The notes: generated by a model from the sequence alone, not told the origin. DNA of 64,000 nucleotides from an uncultured Bacteroidales bacterium (GCA_944326235.1 CALVDH010000002.1:1-64000); one strand, 5' to 3'. Counted from the stretch's first letter, positions 53,845 through 63,089 are shown. Numbers and translations are program-made.

Positions 53845-55896
53845 CTACAGCACCTCTATGCTTCTGCGGATGAACTCCGAGAGATCCTTGCCTTTCAGCA
53901 TATTGTTCGCCAGCAGGGCCAGGTCCACTACCTGATGCAGGAGGATATTGTCCTTGGCAAAGCCCTTCATGGCCTCCTTCCTCTGGTCGCGGACTTCTCC
54001 GAGCTCTTTTTCCAGTTCCTTCTTCGCGTCTTTGTCCGCAGTGGGGATATCCTCCTCCTTCTTGTCCTTCATGGCTGCGTCAAGCTTGTCGATACCGGCC
54101 TGCAGCTCGTTCCTGCGGCTGTCGAAAGACGCGCACTGCTCTGACAGAGACGTGCTCTTGGCCTCGAGGATACGCTTGATCAGCGGATGCTGGATATTGA
54201 CGTCGATGGTGTAGGACTCGGGCATCTCACCGTAGAAGTTCATTCCTCCGCCAAGGGCCGACATGTCGCGGTAACGGCGCATGAACTCGGACTGGGTAAT
54301 CAGAATAGGAGCACCGTTTTCCCCCAGATTCTCAGGCTTTACGAAGTAGTGGTTGCCTTCGGGCAGGACGGACTCGAACATGTCGGAGAGGTCGGTCTTC
54401 TCGGCCTCGGGCATTTCGGGCTCCTTGACATCCTCCTTACGGATAATCTTGTCTATCGAGTCGGCGTCCACACGGGCAAATGTCGAGTCAGGAAGCTTGG
54501 TCTCCAGCAGGTTGACGAAATGGGCATCGAGCTGGCAGTCGAAGAGCAGGACATCGTAGCCCTTGTTTTTGGCTGTCTCGATATACTGGTACTGGGCCAC
54601 GGGATCGGTGGCGTAGAGGTATACCACCTTCTTGTCCTTGTCGGTCTGGGCGGCCTCTATGGCCTTGCGGTAATCGTCGTAGGCGAAGAACTTACCGTCG
54701 GTGTTCTTCATCAGGGCGAACTTGAGGGCCCTCTCGCAGAACTTTTCCTCGGTCAGCATGCCGTACTCGATGAAGAGCTTGAGGTTGTCCCACTTCTCCT
54801 CGTACTCCTTGCGGTCATTCTTGAAGATGTCCTCCAGGCGGTCAGCCACTTTCTTAGTAATGTAGGTGGAGATCTTCTTGACGTTGGAGTCGGACTGCAG
54901 ATAACTCCTGGAAACGTTCAGAGGGATATCCGGGGAGTCTATCACACCGTGCAGCAAGGTCAGGAAATCGGGCACGATATTCTCTACAGAGTCGGTGACG
55001 AACACCTGGTTGCAGTAAAGCTGGATCTTGTTCTTGGTCACGTCCAGGCGGTCCTTGATCTTGGGGAAATACAGGATACCGGTGAGGTTGAAGGGGTAGT
55101 CCACGTTCAGATGGATGTAGAACAGCGGTTCCTCCAGCATCGGATAGAGCTCGCGGTAGAACTTCATGTAGTCCTCCTTCTTCAGGTCGGCGGGCTTCCT
55201 GTTCCAGATGGGGTCGGTATCGTTGATTATCTTGTCCTTGTCGGTATTCACGTACTTGCCGTCCTTCCACTCCTGCTCCTTGCCGAAGGCGATGGGCACG
55301 GGCATGAAGCGGCAGTATTTCTTCAGCAGTTCCTCCACCTTGGAAGTTCCGGCGAACTCCTTGGAGTCGTCATCCAGATACAGGGTAATCTCGGTGCCCC
55401 TGTCGGTGCGGCTTCCCTCAGTCATGGCAAACTCGGGATTGCCCTCGCACTCCCATCTTACGGGTTTTGCACCATCTTTCCAAGACAGGGACTCTATCAC
55501 CACTTTCTTAGAAACCATAAAAGCGGAGTAGAAGCCCAGTCCGAAATGACCTATGATATTACCGGCCACATCCTTGTACTTCTCCAGAAACTCTCCTGCA
55601 CCGGAAAATGCTATCTGATTGATGAATTTGTCCACTTCTTCGGCCGTCATGCCGATTCCGCGGTCGGTAACGGTCAATGTATTCTTCTTATCGTCAGCGG
55701 ATATCCGCACGGTCAGGTCTCCCAGCTCACCTTTCAGCTCGCCGGTATTGGCCAGTGCCTTCACCTTCTGAGTAGCATCCACTGCATTGGCCACTATCTC
55801 CCTGAGGAAGATCTCATGGTCCGAATAGAGAAACTTCTTGATGACGGGGAAAATATTTTCAGTTGTTACCCCTATTTTTCCTTTTTGCTGTGTCAT
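53845..55896 (-). CDS. htpG: Molecular chaperone HtpG (bacterial Hsp90)
   Basis: A 683-residue ATP-dependent chaperone. The GHKL ATPase domain (1-230) contains FLREIVANAVDATQK, TVTDRGIGMTAEEVDKFINQIAFSGAGEF and GHFGLGFYSAFMVS. The middle domain (about 240-480) has LPLNVSRSYLQ-type DIPLNVSRSYLQSDSNVKKI, and the C-terminal dimerisation domain follows. The start MTQQKGKIGVTTENIF is preferred, since 26 upstream codons have no homologue-like content. It lies five bases from the converging amidase gene. No CIRCE or sigma-32 box was recognised. Confidence 0.95.
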   Translation of the reverse strand: MTQQKGKIGVTTENIFPVIKKFLYSDHEIFLREIVANAVDATQKVKALANTGELKGELGDLTVRISADDKKNTLTVTDRGIGMTAEEVDKFINQIAFSGAGEFLEKYKDVAGNIIGHFGLGFYSAFMVSKKVVIESLSWKDGAKPVRWECEGNPEFAMTEGSRTDRGTEITLYLDDDSKEFAGTSKVEELLKKYCRFMPVPIAFGKEQEWKDGKYVNTDKDKIINDTDPIWNRKPADLKKEDYMKFYRELYPMLEEPLFYIHLNVDYPFNLTGILYFPKIKDRLDVTKNKIQLYCNQVFVTDSVENIVPDFLTLLHGVIDSPDIPLNVSRSYLQSDSNVKKISTYITKKVADRLEDIFKNDRKEYEEKWDNLKLFIEYGMLTEEKFCERALKFALMKNTDGKFFAYDDYRKAIEAAQTDKDKKVVYLYATDPVAQYQYIETAKNKGYDVLLFDCQLDAHFVNLLETKLPDSTFARVDADSIDKIIRKEDVKEPEMPEAEKTDLSDMFESVLPEGNHYFVKPENLGENGAPILITQSEFMRRYRDMSALGGGMNFYGEMPESYTIDVNIQHPLIKRILEAKSTSLSEQCASFDSRRNELQAGIDKLDAAMKDKKEEDIPTADKDAKKELEKELGEVRDQRKEAMKGFAKDNILLHQVVDLALLANNMLKGKDLSEFIRRSIEVL

Positions 55897-56241
55897 ATTG
55901 TTAATTTTAAATATTTTCTGTTTTGCAGGTAAGGCAAAAGACATACCACTTCCCCCACCCTGCCAAAATGGCACAGAACATCCATGACCGGATTCTGTAT
56001 GATTTTAGAATTCTCCGTGTTTTTATAATCCTGCAATAATTGCGGCTTTTCTTTAAATTCCCTCCTACAGCCTTGCAGGTCAATATCTTTGCAACCGCAT
56101 CCGATTCCCGCGAAGGGCATAACAGAACGTGCTGAAGAAAATGAGTTTTGGGACGGCTCAAGTGCAGGAGTATCTCTGGTCTTGTGAAGAAATGGAGGGG
56201 GCGGATGCTTTTTCTATGTATATACCAAAAAACGAAGCAAT
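55897..56241. other. Intergenic region with one promoter element
   Basis: 345 bases between htpG and the DUF3575 gene. Apart from the TATCTTTG box at 56084, which leaves a leader of about 145 bases, nothing recognisable is seen. No clear htpG promoter could be assigned. Confidence 0.5.
56084..56091 (+). promoter_or_regulatory. -7 element TATCTTTG upstream of the DUF3575 gene
   Basis: A perfect TAnnTTTG. The start codon is 150 bases further on, an unusually long leader for this window. Confidence 0.5.
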
Positions 56242-56811
56242 ATGAAACGGACTGCAGGAATTTCGGCCATAGCGGCATTGCTGCTCACATTCAGCCTCCC
56301 GTCATGGGGGCAGAGATGGAGTGTTGCCACAAACCTTCTGGATTATGCTGACTTTATAACATTGAATCTGGAGGTGGGGGCATCAGTCCACCAGCACTGG
56401 ACCGTATCCGTAAAGGGCAGATACAACCCGTTCACCTTCCCCACCCGGCTGAACGGGGCGGGCAGGATCCAGAACCGCACAGGCTCGGTCTCTGCAGGTT
56501 TCAAATACTGGCCCTTCTTTGTGTACTCGGGCTTTTATTACGGAGGAAAGGTCCAGTGGAGCAGATACAACAGCGGCGGAATTTTCTCCCCGGCCTCAGA
56601 AGAGGGCGATGCCCTGGGGCTCGGGGCCAGTCTGGGCTATTCGCTGCTGCTGACGAAACACCTGAACATAGAATTCGGCATAGGGCTGTGGTTCGGAGGC
56701 ACCAGGTACAGGCAGTATGAGACGACTGCCTGCGGAAAACTCATAGACTGGGGCCTAAAAGCCTTTGTAGCGCCCAATGACGTGCAGATCAATCTTTTAT
56801 ACACATTCTGA
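56242..56811 (+). CDS. DUF3575 outer-membrane protein
   Basis: A 189-residue exported protein (signal peptide ends PSWGQ). It has the DUF3575 opening WSVATNLLDYADFITLNLEVGASVHQHWTVSVKGRYNPF, then barrel-like strands (GFKYWPFFVYSGFYYGGKVQW, LGASLGYSLLLTKHLNIEFGIGLWFGGTRY) and an aromatic C-terminus NLLYTF. In Bacteroidales such proteins are usually encoded with an OmpA-like lipoprotein and fimbrial genes. Here the OmpA-like partner follows after one base, but no fimbrillin gene is present. Confidence 0.82.
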   Translation: MKRTAGISAIAALLLTFSLPSWGQRWSVATNLLDYADFITLNLEVGASVHQHWTVSVKGRYNPFTFPTRLNGAGRIQNRTGSVSAGFKYWPFFVYSGFYYGGKVQWSRYNSGGIFSPASEEGDALGLGASLGYSLLLTKHLNIEFGIGLWFGGTRYRQYETTACGKLIDWGLKAFVAPNDVQINLLYTF

Positions 56812-56812
56812 T

Positions 56813-58816
56813 ATGAAACGGATAACTTTCGCTCCGGCAATAGCAGCCGTGACGGCAGGCCTGATCCTGCAGACTTCCTGCGCTGTCTCTGTCCGAAGGA
56901 ATGTAAGAATCCTTGAGAGGGACAGCCTTAGTGCGCAACTACTTCTGCCGGCCGAAGAAGATGATGATTTCGGTCAGCAGGACACTTACAACTTTATGAT
57001 GGAGGATTCAACCACTTCCGACACTCTTACTATTATCGGCCCTGACGGAGAAAGGGTTTTCTTCATGAAAGCGACGATGGACTCGTCAGGGACCATTCAT
57101 GCCGCGGAACAGCTCCGCGGAGTGGTGGTCACAGCCAGATTCAAGAATATCCCGGAGCGCAACGGCATGGTGCGCATAGCATTCGACGTGCGCGTTCCTG
57201 CCAGGATGCTGAATCCACACTGGCAGGTAAGGCTCAGGCCTGAGGCCCTCATTATGGAAGATATCGTCACGCTCGAGGAAGTACATATCACAGGACGAGA
57301 ATACCGCGAGCGCCAGATACGGGGCTATGAACTCTACAATCGTTTTCTAGCCACAGTCATCACGGATTCGGCGGACCTTGTCCACACCGGCCTGTTGGAG
57401 ACATTCATACAGCGCAATATTCCGTTGCTTGCGGAACTGAAGGAAGATTCGTCCGCAGTGAATCCTGCACTGGTAAAAGGGCTGTTCGGAATATCGTTCA
57501 GGACGGCCAGGGAACATTATCTCAAGCGCCTCGCCATCATGCGCAACAACAGGAGGCAGCAGCGGCTTCCGGATAAATTCGAGCAGTATGTCAGCGACCC
57601 GTATATCCTGGAAGGCGTAAGGATAGACTCTGTAGTCGCCGACGGAGGAAACGACATAGTGTACTGCTACAGCCAGAGTCTCAGCACCCGCCCGGGACTC
57701 AGGAAGATAGACCTTGCGGTGGAAGGCAGTATATTCTACGACGGAGAGTGCCGCTATACCCTGCCTTCATCGGAACCGCTGACATTCTATGTCTCCTCTT
57801 TCGCCACTCTGGCCGAGAGCCGGGAGAAGTACATCACAAAGGTGATTGAGCGTAAAGTAGAGAGCAACACTACCGCAGCCCTGGAGTTCAGACCCGGAGA
57901 ATATGCGCTGGACGAGGAGTACAGTGACAATCTCAGCGAGATACGGCATATCAAATCCTGTATAGACGGACTTATAGAGAACCGCGACTTCGATATTGAC
58001 AGCCTGGTGATAACTGCCACTTGCTCGCCTGAGGGCAGTTATGCGCTGAACAGCTCTCTGGCCGGACAGCGTGGAAGGGAGATTGCCAGGTATTTTAAGA
58101 ACTACGTGAAGGAATACAACATCCGGGCAGATTCCCTGGAGCGCGAGGAACTGGGCGTGGTCCTTAATCTGACAGAAGACGTATCCGATACTTATTCCGG
58201 GCGTAGAATAACTGATTTTGACTTCATTGTCAAGCATATTCCCGAAGACTGGGAAAGGTTGACCGAACTGATACGCCGGGACAGCCTTATAAAGGACAAA
58301 GCTGGGATTCTGTCCATCTGCGGCACCGGGTCACCTGATCTGAGAGAGAGCCTTCTCAGCGGACATGCTGAATATGCGTATATTAAGGAGACTCTTTATC
58401 CAGTGCTGCGCGAGGTGCAGTTCGATTTCCATCTCCACAGACGCGGGATGGTAAAGGACACTGTCCATACCACTGAGCCGGACACTGTTTACTACGCAGG
58501 CCTCCAGGCTATCAGGGACCGCAACTATAAGAAAGCCGTTCAGTACCTGGGAACATACAAAGACCTGAACAGCGCTGTCGCTTTCCTCGCGATGGACTAC
58601 AACGCTTCCGCCATGCAGGTTCTGGAAACCTTGCCCGTTTCCGGCAAACGGGATTATCTGATGGCAATAGCCCACTCGCGCAATGGAAACGAGCGGAAGG
58701 CAGTAGAATGCTTCGTCAACTCCATAAGCCAGGATCCGTCCATGGCCTTCCGGGGAAATCTCGATCCTGAAATAAGCAGATTAATAGAGAAATACGATCT
58801 TTTATCGTCCATGTAG
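56813..58816 (+). CDS. OmpA-like lipoprotein with N-terminal beta domains and C-terminal TPR-like repeats
   Basis: A 667-residue lipoprotein (lipobox LQTSC near residue 23). The N-terminal region (about 60-190) carries beta domains of the kind found next to DUF3575 genes (DUF3868-like). An OmpA-like peptidoglycan-binding domain lies near 400-445 (DFDIDSLVITATCSPEGSYALNSSLAGQRGREIARYF). The C-terminus (about 565-660) has two TPR-like helix pairs (AIRDRNYKKAVQYLGTYKDLNSAVAFLA, AHSRNGNERKAVECFVNSISQDP). It probably tethers an outer-membrane complex to peptidoglycan. It is coupled to the DUF3575 gene. Confidence 0.8.
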   Translation: MKRITFAPAIAAVTAGLILQTSCAVSVRRNVRILERDSLSAQLLLPAEEDDDFGQQDTYNFMMEDSTTSDTLTIIGPDGERVFFMKATMDSSGTIHAAEQLRGVVVTARFKNIPERNGMVRIAFDVRVPARMLNPHWQVRLRPEALIMEDIVTLEEVHITGREYRERQIRGYELYNRFLATVITDSADLVHTGLLETFIQRNIPLLAELKEDSSAVNPALVKGLFGISFRTAREHYLKRLAIMRNNRRQQRLPDKFEQYVSDPYILEGVRIDSVVADGGNDIVYCYSQSLSTRPGLRKIDLAVEGSIFYDGECRYTLPSSEPLTFYVSSFATLAESREKYITKVIERKVESNTTAALEFRPGEYALDEEYSDNLSEIRHIKSCIDGLIENRDFDIDSLVITATCSPEGSYALNSSLAGQRGREIARYFKNYVKEYNIRADSLEREELGVVLNLTEDVSDTYSGRRITDFDFIVKHIPEDWERLTELIRRDSLIKDKAGILSICGTGSPDLRESLLSGHAEYAYIKETLYPVLREVQFDFHLHRRGMVKDTVHTTEPDTVYYAGLQAIRDRNYKKAVQYLGTYKDLNSAVAFLAMDYNASAMQVLETLPVSGKRDYLMAIAHSRNGNERKAVECFVNSISQDPSMAFRGNLDPEISRLIEKYDLLSSM

Positions 58817-58837
58817 TAAAAATTTTTTTAATTTTTT

Positions 58838-58868
58838 TTTGGCAGATAAAAAATATGCTCTATATTTG
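58838..58868 (+). promoter_or_regulatory. Promoter of tRNA-Val
   Basis: TTTG (58838-58841), a 19-base spacer and TATATTTG (58861-58868): a textbook Bacteroidetes promoter, 15 bases upstream of the tRNA. Confidence 0.75.
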
Positions 58869-58883
58869 CATCCGCAAAAGCAA

Positions 58884-58958
58884 GGGAGCATAGCTCAGTT
58901 GGTTTAGAGCGTCTGCCTTACAAGCAGAGGGTCGGGGGTTCGACTCCCTCTGCTCCCA
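58884..58958 (+). tRNA. tRNA-Val (anticodon TAC)
   Basis: A 75-nt cloverleaf: acceptor GGGAGCA/TGCTCCC with discriminator A, D stem GCTC/GAGC, anticodon stem TCTGC/GCAGA with loop CTTACAA (anticodon TAC), and T arm GGGGG-TTCGACT-CCCTC. CCA is not encoded. Confidence 0.95.
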
Positions 58959-58964
58959 CTGAAA

Positions 58965-59006
58965 AAGAAGCAGTTACAGAGATGTGACTGCTTCTTTCGT
59001 TTTATT
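58965..59006 (+). terminator. Terminator of tRNA-Val
   Basis: AAGAAGCAGTTACA pairs with TGTGACTGCTTCTT (14 bp, one G-T), followed by TCGTTTTATT, six bases after the tRNA end. Confidence 0.75.
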
Positions 59007-59033
59007 CCTAGCCCTGCCTTTGGGGCAGGCCTC

Positions 59034-60275
59034 CTAAAGCATGGGCTTCAGGAGGCCGAACATCAGAAGGGCTACCAGGAGGGTTACGACGATGTTGAAG
59101 CCCTGGGCTATAAGGAAGGCATAGAGGGGACGGCGGTTCTCCTTGCCGAAGATATCCTTGAAGCGGGTTTCAAGACCGATGCAGACGAAGGCTATGCTGA
59201 AGAGGGTATTCTGGAAACCTTTGGTGACTGTTCCTACGGTTTTGGCTGTGGCCTCGTCCATGCAGAAACTGAATACTATGGACGCCAGTATGAAACCTAC
59301 CACGAACTTGGGAAAACGGTCCCAGATGACCTTGGCCGTTACCTTTTCCTGCTGACCGGAGGGAGTGCCCCGGTAGGACCACAGCAGGGAGATAATGAAG
59401 GCTGCTACTCCGAGCAGGACATTCTGCGAGGACTTGACGATAACGGCGGTTTTGGCTGCGGTCTCCCCTATCAGTGTTCCGGAGGCGGCAACAGCCCCGG
59501 TGGTGTCAATCGTGCCGCCGAGCCATGCTCCCGCCACTTCCTCATTGAGCCCCATCACCCTCGAGAGCCAGGGCAGCAGGTACATCATCGGAATGGCGAT
59601 GATCAGCACCAGGGAGATAACGTATGAGAGCTTCTTATTGTCCCCCTTGATGACCCCGCAAGTGGCTATGGCCGCCGAAACGCCGCAGATGGACACTGCA
59701 GAGGAGAGCATTGTCCCCATCTCAGGATCTATCTTCATTCTCCGGCAGAGCCAGAATGCGAAGTACCACACCGTGAAGACCACTATCAGCGACTGGGCCA
59801 GCCCGTATGCCCCCGACTCGAGGACTTCCTTGAACAGGATGGTGGAGCCGAGGCAGATGATACCTATCTTTATATAGAACTCGCTCTGTATGGCGGCCTT
59901 CATCCACTGCGGCACTCCCACGGTATTGCTTATCAGCAGGCCGAGGATGACCGAGAAAAATACCGGTTCCAGTCCCAGTTCCTTGAAGAACGGCACGGCG
60001 GCCAGGAGCTGCGCTCCGAAAGTCAGGAGGAATATCACCAGCAGTGATAGGAATATCCCTCTGAGCGGACGGCGCAGGGCCGCGGAGGTCGCGTATGTGA
60101 GAATCAGGATGAATACGAACATGTACAGGGCTGAGAGCCAGCTGTCGGCGGTGCCTATGGTCTTGGGCATTTGCGGCATAGAGGAGGGAAAAGCGGCCGC
60201 GAGGGCGAGGATGACGGCCCCGGCGATGACGATAATCCAGTCCTCAGATGTGAATTGTCTGAGCCATTTTTTCAT
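59034..60275 (-). CDS. Putative sulfate exporter family transporter (YeiH/UPF0324)
   Basis: A 413-residue inner-membrane protein with about 10-11 helices. Family blocks are LGLLISNTVGVPQWMKAAIQSEFYIKIGIICLGSTILFKEVLESG, SSAVSICGVSAAIATCGVIKGDNKKLSYVISLVLI and GAWLGGTIDTTGAVAASGTLIGE. Most YeiH proteins are about 330-350 residues; this one has extra helices at the N-terminus (TIGTADSWLSALYMFVFILILTYATSAALRRPLRG). The transported ion is uncertain. The start at 60275 is chosen because the longer start falls inside the -7 box. Confidence 0.85.
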   Translation of the reverse strand: MKKWLRQFTSEDWIIVIAGAVILALAAAFPSSMPQMPKTIGTADSWLSALYMFVFILILTYATSAALRRPLRGIFLSLLVIFLLTFGAQLLAAVPFFKELGLEPVFFSVILGLLISNTVGVPQWMKAAIQSEFYIKIGIICLGSTILFKEVLESGAYGLAQSLIVVFTVWYFAFWLCRRMKIDPEMGTMLSSAVSICGVSAAIATCGVIKGDNKKLSYVISLVLIIAIPMMYLLPWLSRVMGLNEEVAGAWLGGTIDTTGAVAASGTLIGETAAKTAVIVKSSQNVLLGVAAFIISLLWSYRGTPSGQQEKVTAKVIWDRFPKFVVGFILASIVFSFCMDEATAKTVGTVTKGFQNTLFSIAFVCIGLETRFKDIFGKENRRPLYAFLIAQGFNIVVTLLVALLMFGLLKPML

Positions 60276-60296
60276 ATCTGTCGAATTTTGAGGCGG

Positions 60297-60304
60297 CAAA
60301 GATA
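60297..60304 (-). promoter_or_regulatory. -7 element TATCTTTG of the YeiH-like gene
   Basis: A perfect TAnnTTTG on the minus strand, 21 bases before ATG 60275. It is divergent from the pncB promoter. Confidence 0.6.
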
Positions 60305-60326
60305 GTCAAACTTGGATAAATCATCG

Positions 60327-60334
60327 TATCTTTG
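60327..60334 (+). promoter_or_regulatory. -7 element TATCTTTG of pncB
   Basis: A perfect TAnnTTTG 26 bases before ATG 60361. It lies 22 bases from the opposing YeiH-like promoter. Confidence 0.6.
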
Positions 60335-60360
60335 TTCCCCAAAGTGTGAAAAACAGCGCT

Positions 60361-61566
60361 ATGAGACAGATAATAACCCACTTCACCGACGATGACCTGT
60401 ACAAGTTCACGATGTGCTGCGCGGTCATTGACAATTTCCCCAGAGCCCAGGTAAAATACTCATTCACAGACCGTGACGACACTGTCTACCCTGCCGGCTT
60501 CGCAGACGAGCTTTCCAGACAGATTGCCGCTCTTGAGGATGTCGTCATCACTCAGGAGGAAATAGACTTCATGAAGCGCAGGTGCAGCTACATCCCGGGA
60601 TGGTTCTACAACTACCTGAAAGGCTACCGCTTCGACCGCCGGTGGGTGCAGGTGAGGCAGGATGAGGCCGGACACCTTGAGATAGACATCGAGGGCAGCT
60701 GGGCCGACACCATTCTGCTGGAAGTGAAGATTCTGGCCATCATATCGGAACTCTTCTACATCTTTACCGGGGAGTGCCGCAATTTCGACTACAGCGCATA
60801 TTATGACAGGACATACCGCAAGGCGGAGCGGCTGCTGGGAGCCGGCTGTGTATACAGCGATTTCGGCACCCGCCGCAGGGCCTCATTCGAGGCTGAGGAT
60901 ACGGTAGTCAGGGCAATGAAGGACTGCGCGGGAAGCCGTCAGTGGCCCGGGCGCTTCGTAGGCACGAGCAATGTCTACTTAGCCATGAAATACGACCTCA
61001 TCCCGGTCGGCACCATGGCCCACGAATTCATCTGTGCCATCGGCGGCATGTACGGCCCGCAGATGGCCAACCACATAGCCATGGACTGCTGGAGGAACAC
61101 TTTCCGGGGTGCCCTCGGCACCTTCCTCTACGACAGCTTCGGCTGGGACATCTTCAGCCTGAACTTTTCGGAGGACTTCGCCAACCTGTTCAAGGGGTTG
61201 AGAGTGGACAGCGGGGACAACCGCGAGCAGCTCATGCGCATAGTAGACAAGTACCGCTCCCTCGGCATCGATCCGCGCACCAAACAGGTGATATTCAGCA
61301 ATGCCCTGGACGTGGACCACGCCCTTGAGATCCAGAGTTACGCCACGGACTACTGCCAGCCGTCCTTCGGCATAGGCACACACTTCACCAATGACTTCGA
61401 CGGTGTCCGCCCCATGAACATCGTCATCAAGCTCATCGCCGCCAAGATTACCGAGTCCTGGTCCTTCTACAACGACACCTGCAAGCTCAGCGAGGACACC
61501 GGCAAGCACACCGGCCGCCCCGAAGTCGTGAAGCGCTTCATGCAGGCCCTCAATTTCCACGAATAA
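60361..61566 (+). CDS. pncB: Nicotinate phosphoribosyltransferase
   Basis: A 401-residue NAPRTase that makes nicotinate mononucleotide from nicotinate, PRPP and ATP. The N-terminal IITHFTDDDLYKFTMCCAVIDNFP, DFGTRRRASFEAED, GTSNVYLAMKYDLIPVGTMAHEF (phosphorylated-His region) and LRVDSGDNREQLMRIVDKYRSLGIDPRTKQVIFSNALD are diagnostic. Length is typical of the bacterial short form. It uses the product of the nicotinamidase at 13.1 kb. The ATG is taken rather than a GTG five codons earlier. Confidence 0.94.
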   Translation: MRQIITHFTDDDLYKFTMCCAVIDNFPRAQVKYSFTDRDDTVYPAGFADELSRQIAALEDVVITQEEIDFMKRRCSYIPGWFYNYLKGYRFDRRWVQVRQDEAGHLEIDIEGSWADTILLEVKILAIISELFYIFTGECRNFDYSAYYDRTYRKAERLLGAGCVYSDFGTRRRASFEAEDTVVRAMKDCAGSRQWPGRFVGTSNVYLAMKYDLIPVGTMAHEFICAIGGMYGPQMANHIAMDCWRNTFRGALGTFLYDSFGWDIFSLNFSEDFANLFKGLRVDSGDNREQLMRIVDKYRSLGIDPRTKQVIFSNALDVDHALEIQSYATDYCQPSFGIGTHFTNDFDGVRPMNIVIKLIAAKITESWSFYNDTCKLSEDTGKHTGRPEVVKRFMQALNFHE

Positions 61567-61574
61567 CGCACCCA

Positions 61575-61683
61575 GCAGTAAAATAAACACTCTGACAGGA
61601 CTTGCCGCCCTCGGCACTAGAGGGAGGGGCCCGCCACGCAGTGGTGGGAGGGCCTGGTCCTGTCAGAGTGTTTATTTTACTGC
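61575..61683. repeat. 27-bp perfect inverted repeat around a structured 55-base loop
   Basis: The arm at 61575-61601 (GCAGTAAAATAAACACTCTG plus ACAGGAC) is exactly complementary to 61657-61683. The loop itself can fold into TGCCG/CGGCA and CCCGCCAC/GTGGTGGG hairpins, giving a three-way cruciform. It lies between the converging pncB and nhaD genes. It may act as a bidirectional terminator, since both arms contain T/A-rich ends, but the stem is much longer than the other terminators of this window. Confidence 0.75.
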
Positions 61684-61691
61684 CGCAAACT

Positions 61692-63056
61692 TTAAATCAG
61701 CGACACTAAGAAGTGCTGCAGGATGTAGACCGCTATGCCGGCGAAGTAGCCGAGCAGGGCGAGCAGACTGACGTGCTTGAAATACCAGATGATATTGATG
61801 TTCTCGAGGCCCATAGCCACGACACCTGCGGAGGAGCCGATGATGATGATGCTTCCGCCGGTACCTGCGCAGTATGCAAGCATGTGCCAGAACGTTCCGT
61901 CCACGAGGAAGTTGGAGAGATATGCGGGGTCAGCGGATGCAGCCAGGGCAGCGGCGTCGGGAATGGGGAACATACCCATGCTGGCCGCCACGAGAGCCGA
62001 GTTGTCGACCACGGATGAGAGCAGACCGATGATGGTGCTGATGGCGTAGGCGTTGTGGACACCCTCATTGAGCCCCTCGGCCATGGTGCTGAGCACACCG
62101 GCAGTACCGAGAGCGGATACGGACATCAGGATACCGAGAAGGAAGAGCACCGTAGGCATATCGAGCTGCTTGATGATCTTGGACACCCTGTTCTTCAGCG
62201 ACTCGGCGACCTCTTTCTTCTTCTTGTACATCATATCGGTGTATATCCACATGATGGCCAGCGCGAACATCACGCCTATATAAGGAGGAAGTCCGACAAC
62301 ACTCTTGAACACCGGAACCAGGATAAGCAGCACCACACCGAGCACCAGTATCGTGCGGCTCTCCCTGCCTGTAATGTAGGACGGTCTGAAAGCAGCCTCC
62401 TCATTGGTCTGCTGCTCGGCTATCACGCCCTTGAGGAACCTGGCGGCTATGGCCACCGGGATATACAGACAGATGAGACAGGGGACAATAAGGGACTTCA
62501 TCAGATCGAGTGAGGTCACATTACCCTTCATCCACAACAGGATAGTCGAAACGTCTCCGATAGGCGACCAGGCACCGCCGCAGTTGGCGGCTATAACGAT
62601 AATCGAGGCGAAGAGCCAGCGTTCCTTATAGTTGGTGATCATTCTCCGCAGGAGCATCACCATGACGATAGTCGTGGTCATGTTGTCCAGCACGGAGGAC
62701 ATCAGGAAAGTGATGGTGGCCAGCAGCCACAGCAGACGGGTCTTCTTCCGGGTAGTGATATGCTTGGTGATGACCTCGAAACCGCCGTGGGTATCGATGA
62801 TGTCCACGATGGTCATGGCACCGATAAGGAAGACCAGTATCTCACAAGTGCTGCCTAAGGCACCCAGCAGGTCCGAGGATATCCTGGCATGGTCCAGGGA
62901 CGGGTCGATGGATGTCGAGAAGAGGCTGAGAAGGCTCCACATCAGGCAGCAGAGGAGGAGCGCAACGGATGATTTATTGATGTTGATCCTGTTCTCCATG
63001 GCTATAAGCACGTATGCCAGGATAAAGACCACAACCAATATAACTGCAAGATTCAT
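61692..63056 (-). CDS. nhaD: NhaD-type Na+/H+ antiporter
   Basis: A 454-residue inner-membrane antiporter of the NhaD (IT superfamily) type with 11-12 helices. Family blocks include VFLIGAMTIVDIIDTHGGFEVITKHITTRKKTRLLWLLATITFLMSSVLDNMTTTIVMVMLLR, ANCGGAWSPIGDVSTILLWMKGNVT, LLSSVVDNSALVAASMGMF and YCAGTGGSIIIIGSSAGVVAMGLE. It exports Na+ (or Li+) for H+. It starts 33 bases after the folC end and may be co-transcribed with it. Confidence 0.92.
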   Translation of the reverse strand: MNLAVILVVVFILAYVLIAMENRININKSSVALLLCCLMWSLLSLFSTSIDPSLDHARISSDLLGALGSTCEILVFLIGAMTIVDIIDTHGGFEVITKHITTRKKTRLLWLLATITFLMSSVLDNMTTTIVMVMLLRRMITNYKERWLFASIIVIAANCGGAWSPIGDVSTILLWMKGNVTSLDLMKSLIVPCLICLYIPVAIAARFLKGVIAEQQTNEEAAFRPSYITGRESRTILVLGVVLLILVPVFKSVVGLPPYIGVMFALAIMWIYTDMMYKKKKEVAESLKNRVSKIIKQLDMPTVLFLLGILMSVSALGTAGVLSTMAEGLNEGVHNAYAISTIIGLLSSVVDNSALVAASMGMFPIPDAAALAASADPAYLSNFLVDGTFWHMLAYCAGTGGSIIIIGSSAGVVAMGLENINIIWYFKHVSLLALLGYFAGIAVYILQHFLVSLI

Positions 63057-63089
63057 ATCTTTTTTAACTTTTTAGTTTTATGCTTATAA

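Noticed and set aside
54187-55932. Very long open frame (581 codons) antisense to htpG; similar ones oppose kamA, kamE and etfA
   Set aside because: These follow from GC-rich codon bias of the real genes; they show no domain patterns and have no promoter.
59011-59030. Hairpin GCCCTGCC/GGGGCAGGC behind the YeiH-like gene as a terminator
   Set aside because: The stem has a bulge and no T-run follows on the relevant strand.
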